This document shows, one piece after another, positions 35,070 to 48,599 of a DNA stretch of 64,000 bases. A model generated the notes under the pieces. The model was not told the DNA's origin, ran no database searches, and saw only the letters and a list, made by a program, of their open reading frames with translations. The position numbers were made by a program, and so were the translations under genes. Source of the DNA: Augochlora pura (taxonomy: Eukaryota > Arthropoda > Insecta > Hymenoptera > Halictidae); contig NC_135775.1 of the NCBI RefSeq assembly GCF_028453695.1, positions 16,588,545-16,652,544 on the forward strand, read 5' to 3'. Within the stretch, counting starts at the first letter, position 1. Every line of letters starts with the position of its first letter.

Positions 35070-37759
35070 ATTATTATATCTTCTTTTTAAAGAACTTGTT
35101 TGGGGAAACAATTATGATTATTATGAAATAATCTTATTAATGATATAGAATTTTAATAGTTTGAAGCGTACTCACATGTAACAAAATGATTGCCACTGCC
35201 TTCTCAGATTTGTCACGGTGCAATTTTTATTTAACAATTTTCGTATAAATTCCTATAGTTTATGAAATTTAAAATATATACGTAGGAAATATGTAAGTCT
35301 CAAAATACAGGTTTGATGTATCAAACAATATTTGTGTCAATGCAGTTCTTATGTGACAATTTTCGTACTGATTTTTCTGTCTAGAGAAATGAATATGTCA
35401 TGAAAGTTTAAAAAAGATTTAATCACTTTGTTACGTATTTAATCGTACAGAAAAAAAACATGTAGAAGATGCACATTCTTATTAACTCGACACACCATAA
35501 TTTTCAAAAGATGAATCACTTTATTACTCACGCGGAACGAATAAGTAAACAATCGCAGAACGGAAGAAAACTAAAGCTATCGAATGACTTATGAGACATA
35601 ACTGTTAGGCAATTGTTATGTGGGAAATTTAAATCGAAATTAAAACCGTGCGAACTCACCCAATAGTGATAATTAATTGAGCGAAACCGTAGAAACACGT
35701 TTCCAGCGTTGACCGTTAATCATTGTCTGAATCGTACGAAGTCACGCTCTGACGTCTTTAATTAGCTGTCCAGCATTTTTACATATTTTAACCATCTGTA
35801 ACTAGATGTAACTTTAAAGTCACATACCTATTTATCATGTCTTTTACCCATAATTTGCAAAAATATCTTGCTCTGTTCCTTCATAATCGAAAGTATTATA
35901 CATCATAATCTTTAACCTTTACTTCACACAACAGACAAGATTTAAGCTCTTCAAATCAGTTAAATCGTTGTTAATATATATGCAAAGATTGATATTTCTT
36001 AGTTTCGAGTTACATCAACGTCATTGTACCCGTATAAAAATGTTCGGGTATAGAGAGTTGAAACTGTTGGCGTGTTAGGAATTCGTGTTGTAGGAGAACA
36101 CGACTTATACGGGAGTCTGCTATACCATATTATCATAAACGCATCAAATCCGCAGTCTACTGATCTGAGGAGAGATCTCTTGGAGATGGAAACTGGTTCA
36201 GGCGTAAGAAATTTATTACAGCATACGACACCTGGGAAGACTTCGCTAACCTTCGAAAGACGAGCGATTTCACCGACATGCAAGCTGGGCAGTGGTTCCA
36301 AACTGACTCATCACGAAATATCGCTTTTTACGTATTGTCGAACAAGTATTATGCATACATTAGAATCTCAAACATAACGAGTCGTATACAATTTACGAGT
36401 AACATGTTCTCTGAAATCACTATAGTCATTGGTACGATATTTTTAGGGAGAATCTACAGTAAAACGAATTTTGATACGATATAAAAATCATCCATATTTT
36501 TAAAAATGGAAGAAGTTTTTCTTACAAAACTAGTTGAAATTGGGTATTACGTTTCTGTTCCGTCACAGAGCCATGCCATTGTTCCTTTTATGTTGACTAT
36601 TAAACAGCGTTTTGACCCTTCCGACAGCGGATGTAGAGTCACCGCTGATCCGATCTGTCTGTATAAATTATGTAGCAACTTCTCCGAAATGAATGGAAGC
36701 TATTTGTTCGTATACATACAAGTATGTGGTTTATATCAATGAACTGTAAATGTGTGTTTTATATCAATGCACGGTACATATATGTTTTTGATCAATGACA
36801 CAGTACTTATGCGTTTCATTTCAACACAGTAAAAAAATATATATTATTTTAATGTCATATAGTTTACACAATGCATCACCCGGTGTAATACAAAATGAGA
36901 TTTGTCATACATACTCAAATAACTTCGCTTCTGGGTCATTCGTGGCCCTGTATCCGCCGTGCGTTCGGTTACATGACTACCCGCTATCCGAGGGTTAATT
37001 GACTCGTCGTTTTGCACAGTGTACACGAACTAGTTCACATTCACTATTCGATCTCGATGGATCGATTATAATGTTGCGATCTCATTCTCAGACTGTTAGT
37101 ACTACAACATCAGTCACTTACTACCGATAATTATTTTCGAATTGTCCCTGAAAATATTCAATGTTGCCACTCGGTAGGGTACACACGTGGGAGAACACCG
37201 CTCTGTAAGTCGATGCAACTCTGAAGTCACATATCGATTTGCCAATGTTCTTTTTATTTTATTTTATTTTTAGTCATGTTACAGTAAAAAGGAGTAATAC
37301 GTAATCAAGGAGATTGTGCATCGCAATTTTCAAATTACACTTCATACTTTCTCTATCATTCCTGAATTCTCATCTTCGTTTCTAATTAAGAAAATTACAA
37401 TATTTTGGATCCATGTGTATGACAAAATCGAACTGTAGAGGGTTTAGGCATGTCATAACCAAATCGCGGTAGACATAAGTCAGCATAGACAGTAAAAGAT
37501 TTAACAATATTGTTATATTATTTTTGAGCAATGAAATTTACTGAGAGACAAAACACGTTTTTACTTTAAATCAGTTCGTTGTTTACACTAGGTAGAAAAT
37601 TTTTATTTTGCACAAAGATCCTCAGTCTAATAATAGTTATCGAACGGCTTCGAATTTTACCTGAAGGTCTAGGGTACTGATCCACATAAAGAGGAACTTC
37701 GAGATTTATGTCGAATCGTCGAAAATAGAGGTATAAATTACTAACGATCATTTCGTCGT
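35070..37759. other. Non-coding stretch with solo hAT-like ends
   Basis: A right-type end (ATAAACGCATCAAATCCGCA) is at about 36134-36160 and a left-type inverse end (CACAAAGATCCTCAGTCTA) at 37611-37629. The latter may pair with a decayed end near 37430. Frames at 35999-36377 on both strands overlap the first of these and are not genes. Confidence 0.5.
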
Positions 37760-37859
37760 NNNNNNNNNNNNNNNNNNNNNNNNNNNNNNNNNNNNNNNNN
37801 NNNNNNNNNNNNNNNNNNNNNNNNNNNNNNNNNNNNNNNNNNNNNNNNNNNNNNNNNNN
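37760..37859. other. Assembly gap, 100 N
   Basis: Exactly 100 N, the conventional length for a scaffold join of unknown size. The true distance across it is unknown. Confidence 0.98.
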
Positions 37860-38867
37860 TATGCTACGAAGATTTACTGATGCTAAGAATATGCGTCTGT
37901 GTAACATGTTTGTTACCTTTTGTCGGTACATCTATATGCAATGAATGAAATTTATTGAATAAATCCACCCAAATCGTATCTTCATAATAATAATAATCGT
38001 AAGATAAACAGCTTGGTACGCGTTGAAGAGGGTTTATATTTACGGTAACATGAGAATTTAAATCGCGAATATGATTGGAAATCGGTGGATCACGTTCCAG
38101 AGGCAGCATTGCCAGGGATTCCTGATGTATTATTAATAGTATTGCCTTGAGAGGAGAGCCCAGTCTAACTTATTGTAAAACTGTCGAACGAATTGAAAGC
38201 GGACAAACTCGGATTGCGGAATCTCCACGTGGAGGTTTACACGTGTTATCGACAAACGTTAATTCATCGGAGTTCCTTTTCAATGTGCTTGCATTTTTTC
38301 GTTTAATGCTGCACAATACGAAATTGTTGAGGTGCATGAATTCAGAACGTAATGTCTATCGAGATAATCTTTCGTTAATTTTTCATAAACATTTTATATT
38401 ATTTTATTATTGAGTAAAAAATAATTTTTCATTCTGTATTCAAGAAACTTTCGAATGGTACGATTCAATGTTGGACATTATAATTAAAAAATTGAAGGGT
38501 GACACTTATGTTTTGATACGAAAAATTAATAGCAATAGTAAAGAGTAAAAAGCAAAACATACGAACAAACATGTATAAAGCAATAGTGTTTAATATACGA
38601 ATTGATTGTACACTTTTATCATTTCACTTCGCAGTTTGTTCACTTCTTTATTTAATCAAATAATATAATTATAAAATTAATATAATATATTATTATATTA
38701 ATATAAATTTCTGTGCAATCACTGGAAAACGTCTCACATTGTTTTCAATTAAAGGGTTTCACTGCATACAATGGTTTCATTTGACATGCATTTTGAAAAA
38801 TAGACGATCTCCCCTTCTCGAGAAGCCTGTTCACACATATAAACGTGACTCTTATTAGGCTAATAAG

Positions 38868-39068
38868 TAGACTGCGGATCTTTATGAAAAATAAAAATTT
38901 TCAAGACAATTGTGTGGAACAGAAATGAAATAAAAATAAATTGTTTTCTTTTCACTATTATAATAAACAGAAAATAGTATAACTGTATTATTAAATTCGT
39001 CTCACGTACCCATAATTTTATATTCCAGCTACACACTTTTATCATAAATGCATAAAATCCGCAGCCTA
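38868..39068. mobile_element. hAT-like MITE, copy 4 (best preserved)
   Basis: Left end TAGACTGCGGATCTTTATG, right end GCATAAAATCCGCAGCCTA. Target duplication CTAATAAG/TTAATAAG (7 of 8). 201 bp, no coding capacity. It lies about 60 bp upstream of the CpG-rich promoter region. Confidence 0.75.
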
Positions 39069-39129
39069 TTAATAAGCGACGTACAACCGAAATTCTTTCC
39101 TCAATATTTACATTATCCTCTGAAACAGT

Positions 39130-39453
39130 GAAACCTCGAACCATCACATCTATTTCCCATTTGAATTTCCCTCTCGAGCGGCAATACGCTTGTTGCGCGC
39201 GCAGCCAGCTTCTGACAGCTTCACGATATGGCGCCGTAACTATTTCGTCTGTGTTTCGCATCGCGCCCCCTCCACGTTCTGTCACGAAAGGAAGCGATCC
39301 TCCGGTAGAAAATGTGCTCGAACATCACGCTAGTGCTCCGACCAATGTTCGCGTAAACAATTCGCGGTTTATCTCGAGCGACTGACTGAAAGCTTGTGAA
39401 ATGTGCCCGGTGACTCCTCTGACGTCAGAGGCGTAAAACCAAGTGTGTTGAAT
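39130..39453 (+). promoter_or_regulatory. CpG-rich promoter and first exon, probable 5' end of milton
   Basis: GC and CpG rise sharply from about 39130 and stay high to about 39960. A near-perfect donor, TTGAATG|GTAAGTAT, follows position 39453 on the plus strand, so a first exon probably ends here. The last three exon bases are ATG, but splicing that ATG directly to the milton exon at 63418 gives a stop after seven codons, so the exon is more likely untranslated. Assignment to milton rests on strand, order and the absence of any other plus-strand gene before 63.4 kb. Confidence 0.5.
39416..39431. promoter_or_regulatory. Palindromic CRE-type site
   Basis: CCTCTGACGTCAGAGG is a perfect 16-bp palindrome around TGACGTCA, the consensus site of CREB/ATF bZIP proteins. 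It lies 22 bp upstream of the splice donor in the CpG-rich region. A second, partial site (TACGTCAC) occurs at 39779-39786. Confidence 0.6.
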
Positions 39454-41918
39454 GGTAAGTATTTACTTCGATAATTCACACGACAAACGGTCCGGTCCGG
39501 ACCGATCGATCAATGAATGCACGTTTCGCGGTCTCTCGGTAATTTTTAAGCGTACGTTCGCTGGCGATACAATTCGTATCGCTCTCGGACAATTTCAATG
39601 CACCTCGCCGCAATCAGAAATATACTTGGACAAGGATAATCGGCATTCGCCAGCGGTCACATGTTTTATTCAATCGACGTTTTTGAAGATTCTTTGAAAG
39701 TCGGCAGCGTCCCATGGCCCCGGAACATGTGATTCCTCCGAGCAGACAGCAACTGGTCATGCCTCTGACTTTCAGGCTACGTCACTGCGTAACCTTTGCA
39801 ACTGGACGCCATTTTTAAAAGCCGCAGCCTGTAATCCGTTCGTCGCGAGCCTCTCTTCTCGTTTATTTCTTATACTCTTGTTTATTCCACGCCGAGAATT
39901 TCCACGCGATCTTCCTGCAGATCGTACCGGAGATACATTTAGTCATTGATTAATTAAGCCGGCGCACTATTCCATTCACAAGCGGTAAAATGTCCCATCT
40001 TAAACAGTTACCCTCGAAATGAAAAAAAAAGAAAATTTACATAGATGGTTAATGAACAATCAAGCCACAATGTGGTACAATTATTTCGCATTTGTGTTAG
40101 GTATTGATACGGTTACAAGATTTCAAAGAAGCTCACCTTGAGTCATCTCAAATATAACATTATTCGCAGTGCTGTTGTCATCTTAATTTAAGTAATTGAC
40201 GATGGGCATAAGTGTACTAGGCATGCATACGTATTTGAATTGTACGATATCTTTATTTCCATTCCTAATTTCTGACACATATTTAGTGGAATTTCGTCAT
40301 CCACTGCACATAAAGAAAACTTAGTACGAACTTAGTTACGTCACTGTACATTACAGAATTTTTGTATAAAACTTTTTTGCAATATTGGAATGCAGTTTTT
40401 TCCAAATTCATTTATATCGTATACTGAATATTTGCTCTGCTACACATAATATTTGTGTCTGATAGCGTTAGTGTTATTTATTAATATTATGACGTGTATT
40501 TATTACCTATTCTATTAATAAGTTTGCTTGTATAATAAAGCTTTGTTGTAAAAGATCAAAACATGCTGCATAGATATGTAAATTCAATCAGAAAATATAT
40601 CGCGAAGTTCTACGACCTTTCTTCCTTTTTCATTTATTTTGGAAATAAAGCAAACATTAAGACTGCTAATTTTATAATCGACTGTTGTAAACAATTCATT
40701 TGGAGGAATACTATCGCGGGTTCTCGGGATGATGTAATATTGGAAGAAGATGCATACGTGCAATTATCAATGTTTGTCTGATTTTACGTAATTCGGTGGT
40801 TGTCACGTGCGATTATTAGAGCACATGAAATACTGTTTGTTTATCGTTCTTGTAACTGAATTTACGCCATCGTTTCTACGGGTTTGCAGTTACAGTTTTC
40901 GTTTAGCTTGGTCGAGTATGTGCTTTATTTAACATTATTCTTACCAAATATATGTTGAAATCAGGAACACCTTACAGAATTGTAATTCAAAATTATTTTC
41001 GAAATTCAATTCTTCTTTCCCTTAATTAATTTCTTATTATCATGATATTAATTTGCTAAAGATATACAAATGGTTGGTAAAAATAGTGATATATGGAAAC
41101 GATTATTTTCAAGCAATGGAACTCTAATCTATTTGCCATTAAAGCGTCACGTGAAACGTCGGCGTTGCAAGTGATTAAAAAAGAAATATAGAAAAAGGCA
41201 AGGTTCGTTTTTTCCGTCGGAGTAAATCGTAGAAACATGTTCAACGAAGTGTGACGAACACGCTGGCTTAATTTGGAGGTCGTTTGTCTCGGTATGATTT
41301 GTTATGCAACGAATTGTTGCACTCTTCCACGCGGTCTGTCCATAGTCGCGAAGCTCTAATTGCTCTTATTTGTCATTCGATAAAACCATCGTGTCAGTTT
41401 GCAGTAAAAAAGCAGTAGCTTCCAATCCGACTTTTAACCTCGCGATATCATTGTTTTATCAAACACGTTCTACTACAGGTGTTTGCATTTCGCACACGTT
41501 TCTAATTGAATAGAACAAAATCTAGATAAAGATAAGCTCAATCGATAATGCACGTGGTGGTAGCAAGATAATTCTCGAGTTCACGATATTTGTTTTCTTT
41601 TTTCCTGAGTATCGCAATATCTTTCAAATAAATTCGATTAGTAAATCTTTCAACTATCGGACGGCGGATCATTTTGAGAAAAGTATAACCACGGATGCTT
41701 CGCATCATTTATAATTTGATTTATCAGTTGCTCCAACATACATAAGCCTTGAAAGATTTTTTATTTAGTATTTCTATGATCATAGAATCTTTGTTATTCC
41801 ACGTTATATTGGAATTACTGCTTATGCAATGTTGCATGACTTAATGGAACTTCGATAGCTTCCGTGCATTCCGAAAGAAACAAAGTTATGCTCATCCAAT
41901 TATTATTGATCTGTAGTA

Positions 41919-41950
41919 TTAGGTTATCCGGAAAGTAATTTTGTTTTTTT
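41919..41950. mobile_element. Tc1/mariner-like terminal remnant
   Basis: TTAGGTTATCCGGAAAGTAA resembles the inverted termini of hymenopteran mariner-type elements (TTAGGTTG-TCC-AAAGTAAT pattern, from memory). No partner end or transposase is seen. Confidence 0.3.
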
Positions 41951-44900
41951 TACCAATAGAGGCATTGGTGCTAGTTTTAACCAGTCGACTTCATTCCAAA
42001 CCGTAAATTTTTATTATTGGGTGAAATAAGTTTATACAGTAACATTACATAATATACCATACAATAATTATCGAAATTACGTTTCCCATTTTCATCAAAG
42101 TGAGTGGTTGGAGAATCCAAAACAGTAAATTCAAGGAGTAACTGGAGCTACCCAATTTTTTCTGATCTTTTTCTTTCCGAGTTACAGTAATTAGGGGAAC
42201 GTTTTCGTAAGAAGCATGCCAAGTAAATCGAACCTTGTCTTTGTCCTAGAACAATACTAGTTATGCTGTATTATAAAAATTTCTAGATATATTTTACATT
42301 GATTTCTTACAATTCTTATAATAGTATATGTTCGAGGGAAGATATTGGTACAATAATGTCAAGTGTACTCATTTTTATAATTTTAGCAATTGTCCAAAAG
42401 ATACAGAAAGTCATGTTTTGTCTGGCAATTATTTTCGAATTATTCAAAATATTCGTACCGAAAGTAAATTTTTATTAATGTCCTGTATTTCACGATAGAG
42501 GTGTAGAATTTTTATGCGACTATAACAATTGAAATTCTGATCGCTAGAGATTTGAGAACCGCGAAGAAAAATCGAGGTTGCTGATACAGTTTGCATTTCT
42601 AATAATTCCGTTGATGTGGTAATATTGGGGCATAAAGGGTCGACCAACTATTGACATAGTTGCGGCGAACTGATATAGCAGAGGAAGGCTATATAACGTG
42701 CTAACAAAGAGCCGGGGCGAAATCGGTATTTCGGAGATCGGGAGAGTTTATTGACAAAAGTTAAATATAGTTCGCGAGGAGGTTTGTCCCGCGTTTGCAT
42801 CTCTGCTCTTCTAAATAAAAGATGAGAGCGGCGGACACGGTTTATCACTCCGGAACATGGTCTTATGCAAGCCTGAACCTGTGGAAAAATCAATAATCAC
42901 CTGCGACGTCTCTACTCAAGAAACCGCGCCAGAATAGTTCGGGGGTCAGCTTTCTGCTCGGGTTGCTTGCGCGACTGTCTCGCTTAATCGAGTGTCTATT
43001 CCCGATTTTCATTTTCGGAGTATATTTTATAATATACCAATATTATATATTTAATAACATCTTAACTACTTAAGGACGTCAACTAGTTTAGAGGGTTATT
43101 TTCTTCAACTTATTTTCGTTGGATCAGTAAATTGTATGGTTCTATGATTGTACGAATTTACTTAAATAACATTTTATTTCGGAATATTATTCGAATAGAA
43201 CTTACGTAAAGTCTATCCAAAAAAGAATGTAGCTCTACGAAAGCTATGATTCCTTTCGCTCTGTTTGCCTGGAGTCAATGATGTCACTTTTTAATTATTA
43301 TAGATACAATTATTGTGTGAGCTAGTATGATACAGCGAACATACTTTACAAATTCGAAGGTAATTGGCGGAGAACTCGAACGTAATATCGTGCGAGTCAT
43401 CCGACTGGAATTTTTTTACAAATGGTCTACCTTCTCGGTGGAAGAATTATTACAGATTCCTAACATTTGAACATTCATGACTAATACTCATATCCCTGTA
43501 TACTAGCCTACAATATTTCAAACAACCTTCTCTTTAATTTATTCATTCCAGCATATTTAAAGATTGGTGAAAAAATGTCCATAGAAATTTTAATATTTCC
43601 TAACTATGTTCTATTTTGGATGTTTCATGATTTATTATTGAAGTAACAGCTGCCTAATTAAACTGTTCAACAATATTCTGTAAATAAATATACGAACAGA
43701 ATGGATAGTATTTCTAGCACCTTTTCTTACTTGAATACGAAATGGTCGTCCCATAAACGGGCCTATAAAAAACGTTCTAACATCTTAATCGTCTCAGGAT
43801 TAAAGGAACGAGAGTAAAATGCATTGTTCAGATTGTCGGGAAAGGAGAACGCCCCCTTCGAGATGCGGAACTCAAGACAGGGCTGACCTTTGTACTTAGA
43901 AAATAGAATTTATAAGAACAGTTATTCCTAGATGGAATCGAATGGGATCCTTTCTCTTCGCGCAGCTGCTTAACATGCATACGTTACAAGATTGCCTCTT
44001 CTATCGACTTCATCATCCTGCAACGCGAACTGTGAAATTTCCTTTACAACGTGGAAAAAAGAAACAATGAAAGAACCACAACGATTTTCCTGGTTCGCGA
44101 TCCGTTGTTGGTAATTGTGTCGTTAACACATTCAGGAAAACTGGGAAATTAATTTACCAAGACGTGTTGGCACGATTAACACTAAATCTATCCGTGTCGA
44201 TCAAAATAACCAGTTTTACGTTGTTTATTCCAAAATGGTTAAAACCATACATATTCTCTAAATGGAAACAATAAAATGAATTTCTTAATTCAAGCATACT
44301 TCGTGATAGAGAACAGAAAATCTAAATAAATTTAGTCTCGTTTTCAAGGGTTTTTTTTTTAGTGTAAATTGCGTTTTTTGTTTAAATTTCTTTCAGGTAT
44401 TTATTGCAGAGAAATTATTTTGGTCATAGCAGGTACCGGAACAAACAGAAAAAATCGATGATTCAACAGAATGGCAACATTTTGAAATTTATTTATTGAT
44501 TTTTTCTGATTATTAATATTTAATTATTGGGAGCTGATAAAATGTAACAGATAAAAAGTTTGAATTTATTGAAACCTCTCGCTGTTATTATAGTGCGTGC
44601 TTGAATTGAGAAGTTCACTCAATCGTTTCTTACAAGAAAGTAATTTCGACAAATTTCGCATAAAAAATATAATACCGATTATTTTCCGGCTATCTTAAAT
44701 TATTAATTTTATCATCGATACTTTTATCGAATTGAACTGTGCATTATTTAGACCACTCAAACTTCATACAACTAAATCTACTGAATTTGCATGAGAAGTA
44801 TCGTTGACAATAGCAGACTGTGCATTTAATAGATTTCTACCGTCCATGCGAGCGGAAACATTTTTCAAGATATCGAATTATTTGCTACCTTTCATTAGGG

Positions 44901-47900
44901 AACGCGAATGCTGATATATACACCCAATTACATATTTTCTCGTTATTCGATATGGTCTTTTTAAGAAAGGCTTTTGTGATAGTTTCGAATTTAGAGAAAG
45001 CCTCGGCAGAAAGAAATATTTACTTTTACTCAATTATTCTACGGGTGTGTACGGTACCATTAATATCTGGGGTTCACTAATTACGAAAACCCGTAAAAAA
45101 TCGTAGCGGTAGATCATCGGCGGAGAACGAGAATTTTACGAAGCACGGAGTTAAATGTTTCACGATAACAACGTAAATCAACGTAACACGACGTAAATTA
45201 CAAAACTGTGTCATCCGATATGCCAGTGAATCGCGTTGTCCCGAATGTGTTAAATAATAAACAATTTCACAGCCCCGCAACTAGAGCATTTCACGCATAG
45301 TAACATCGTTACATAGCAACGATGAGAATTTTCCCTTTCTGTGACCAAAATTGTTTCAACATTTTTTCGAGGTTTAAGGTCGTAGTATAGTAGGTCGATG
45401 AATTCGTCTCATCACCATTATTTTTATGAAGTCAAAAATACGTACTTACATTTAACAAATAATGGTGATCAGTATCTTTTACGCAACAACAAAATTTCTT
45501 TGCAAGCTTTCGTATAAAAATTGTGGTTTTCTTTTTTCAACTGGATGTGCTTAAGATAATTCTACACACGAAGGTTGCAAGAGGTTGCACTTAGCCTTGA
45601 TATCCTTTTCAAAGATACCCTATTCAAAATTTGAATTGTTTTCATTTTATACCGTTTGTATATAAATTAAAAAAATAATAAAATTGGCTTCTTTTTGTAA
45701 CATTTCTAGTGTTTTCTATAACCGGTGTGTAAATCGTTTAATTTTACTGTAACATAAAAAATCAAGATCATCTGAATCTTTTTTCAAAGAACTATGTATT
45801 ATTTACGTAGAAATGAATGCATCTTGTTGCATTGTATTCCATTAGAAAAATGATTAAAATGCTAATTAGTTTGGAAATTATGATTGTCATTCCGAAATAG
45901 GAATTAGGAACTTCGTTTTCAGCAAGCAATATTTTGTATTTGAGAGATCTGAAGTTTCTCGGTTTACAACGAGAACGATCTTTTTCAATATATAAAGTCA
46001 AAAACTTTAATTTTGGCCACAGAGAGGGGGTTTTCAGGCCACTGTGCGCCAGCGCGTGAGAAGTTTATCCGCTAAAAGTTTCACAATGAAAGTGCACTGT
46101 GAACTTTAGGAATAGGCGCTCGATTTGATCTTACATGTCTCGCCATAGCCACGTGGAAAGAATCGTGCAACGGAAATGTATCTCGGGGTTGAAAGACAGT
46201 TCTCCGGCTGCTATATGCTGGTCAATAATTGCAGCGTTTCGCACAAGTTCGCACCCCAATGCGCGCTGCGTCGCATTTCCACGGGGGAGCGTACGCAACC
46301 GGAGGGTGTATTAAGATAAACGCCGGCTAAAATAGCGTGCAGACTATCGATCTTATGGAAAAGATGGAGAGGAAGCACCACGACTTCGTACGTAATATAC
46401 TGTGAAACATGACCGTAACGCCAATTTCAAGAGTTTCGGGCAGTTGTATGGGGTGATTCTAAATAAGCTCGCTCGATTATAGCTCTGCTCCAGGTGGATT
46501 TAGAAAGAAGTTGTACATTTTACGCTATTCAACAAGCTCTGCTATCCCATAGTACGGTTTTTCTTACAAATGCATTTGTGTGCTTGTAAAGTGTAACTGC
46601 ATTTCTTTTTTAAATAGAACCGCATATTTTTTGCAGGTAGATCGATTCTTTAGAATATTCTCGATGAAATTCCCGTCATTTGAATCCGTTTCAAAATTGT
46701 GTTCAACGTTTGAATATCACTGAATTTGTTGGCCAAAGATGTGCTGTACGCTGAATCACATTGCGATTTGAGTATATGATGCGTTAATTGATTTCACACG
46801 TGGACTTCCGAGAATTAAAACCAACTGGTCTTCCATATGCGTTGTAACAATGACAGAGCTACGTTCATTCTGATTTTGTGCGAATTTGATTGGAACTTAT
46901 GCTCGAGATTAAATCGATCCATTCAGTAACTCCAAGTGAAATTGGTGAAAATTTCAGTGATCGTAAATTAGTAAATCTAATCAACGAATTCGCTATAACT
47001 TGTTTCGCGAACAGTCTTCGTGCAATTACGCCACCGTTGACAACAACAGGTTACGTTGCATCACATTTCACTTCGCCGAATTAGTTGCGTTATGTTTGGA
47101 ATACAAATAAAAGAACGATAATAATGAATTGATCATATCGATTCCACGTATATGTATTCAAAACTATTATAATAGTTTCAAAACTAGCAGAAGCAGCAGT
47201 GTGTTTAAAACTATTATAATAGAAAAATATTACTGAACAAGTAGACTGCGATCGAATTTCCAGTTTACAAAATATCTTTCTGCTCTGTGGAATAATCTAT
47301 AATAATAAATACAAATCACAACGCGCAACGTTGTTACCTTGGTCTTAGGTCACGTTAATACTTTAGACGCACTTCATAGACGGACGTGTTACTTGTTAAT
47401 GAAATAATTCCTCGTGAATCGATAAAGCTTCGTTCACGCCAATCGATTGAAGGTATAAAACTTCAGGCTTACCTTACTATACCATCCATATTAATTTACT
47501 CAATTTACCGAATTCACAATTTGTTAAAGTATTGATTTACTAAGCTTCTTGATCGTTTAGGCGAAACAGCAAAATATAATAGAATTTAATCTGTCACTTC
47601 AATAATATAACTGTTCATTATTCGAACATAATAATGCATAATTCATTAGTTCGGATAATTAATGTTCTGTATTACTAAAATTAAAATTTGATTTAATAAC
47701 CTGACACGTTTGTAGGCGATTTCAAAATGATAATGATCTATTATAAGGAGTGTTTAGTTTAAAGTCTAGTAATTTTTCAGATACAATTTTGAAAGTATAC
47801 ATTTTTATAACGTTTTTTAAAGCTCGATTTAATTATGTAGAAATTAATTTTCCAACTTCCATTTTTCTGTATTAAAAAAATATTAAAAACAGGAATTACA

Positions 47901-48589
47901 GAATTACTATCCCCGCATAATTCGAGTGAGCTTTAAAGAACACTGTAAAAATATATATTTTCAAAATGATTAATACATTTGAAAAATTACTAGTACTTTG
48001 TTTTCAAGCTAAATGCGCTCGGCTATAAGTACCGTATCGAAATACAGTACATGTTTGAAATAAAATAATGTACAACGTTTCTTCCACATCACCATTCATC
48101 CTCTCGTTTTCGCGATTAATTATCCATATGCCCTTTCGTCCATCGCATGGTGCATTAAACATTGTTGGCCATTTGGATATCATCGTTTCAATTATGACCG
48201 CTCGCGTTTGCGAGCATTGGTTCCCCTGTGTACATGTGAGCACCTGGCGAATGTACAATATCATCGATTACGAGGACGACGATAGCAAACAAATATTAAT
48301 GGTATTATGAATATTATTAAACACGCCTTTGTCCAAGTATATTTTCTAGCACAATTCCGGGACCTTCGTATTCTGTGAAACTATTTACAGAAAAGAAATG
48401 CCTTCTCGCACCAGATTCTAATTGTCGTGCGAACATTGGGTGCGTGTGTGTCGTAAAATGCGACGAATATAGCCAACGAAATTCTCGATTTTATGCAAGC
48501 GCTGCATGTGGCGATGGTACACGTGCAGAATGAGTTACCTAAAACTGGAATTTCTATTTCTATCGAATTAAGCAGTGACGGAAGGGGAA

Positions 48590-48599
48590 GGGGGGGGGG
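48590..48599. repeat. G10 homopolymer
   Basis: Run of ten G preceded by purine-rich GGAAGGGGAA, isolated in AT-rich sequence. Confidence 0.95.

Noticed and set aside
38860..39285. 141-codon minus-strand frame
   Set aside because: Starts in the CpG-rich promoter region and runs through hAT-like copy 4; no protein similarity is apparent.
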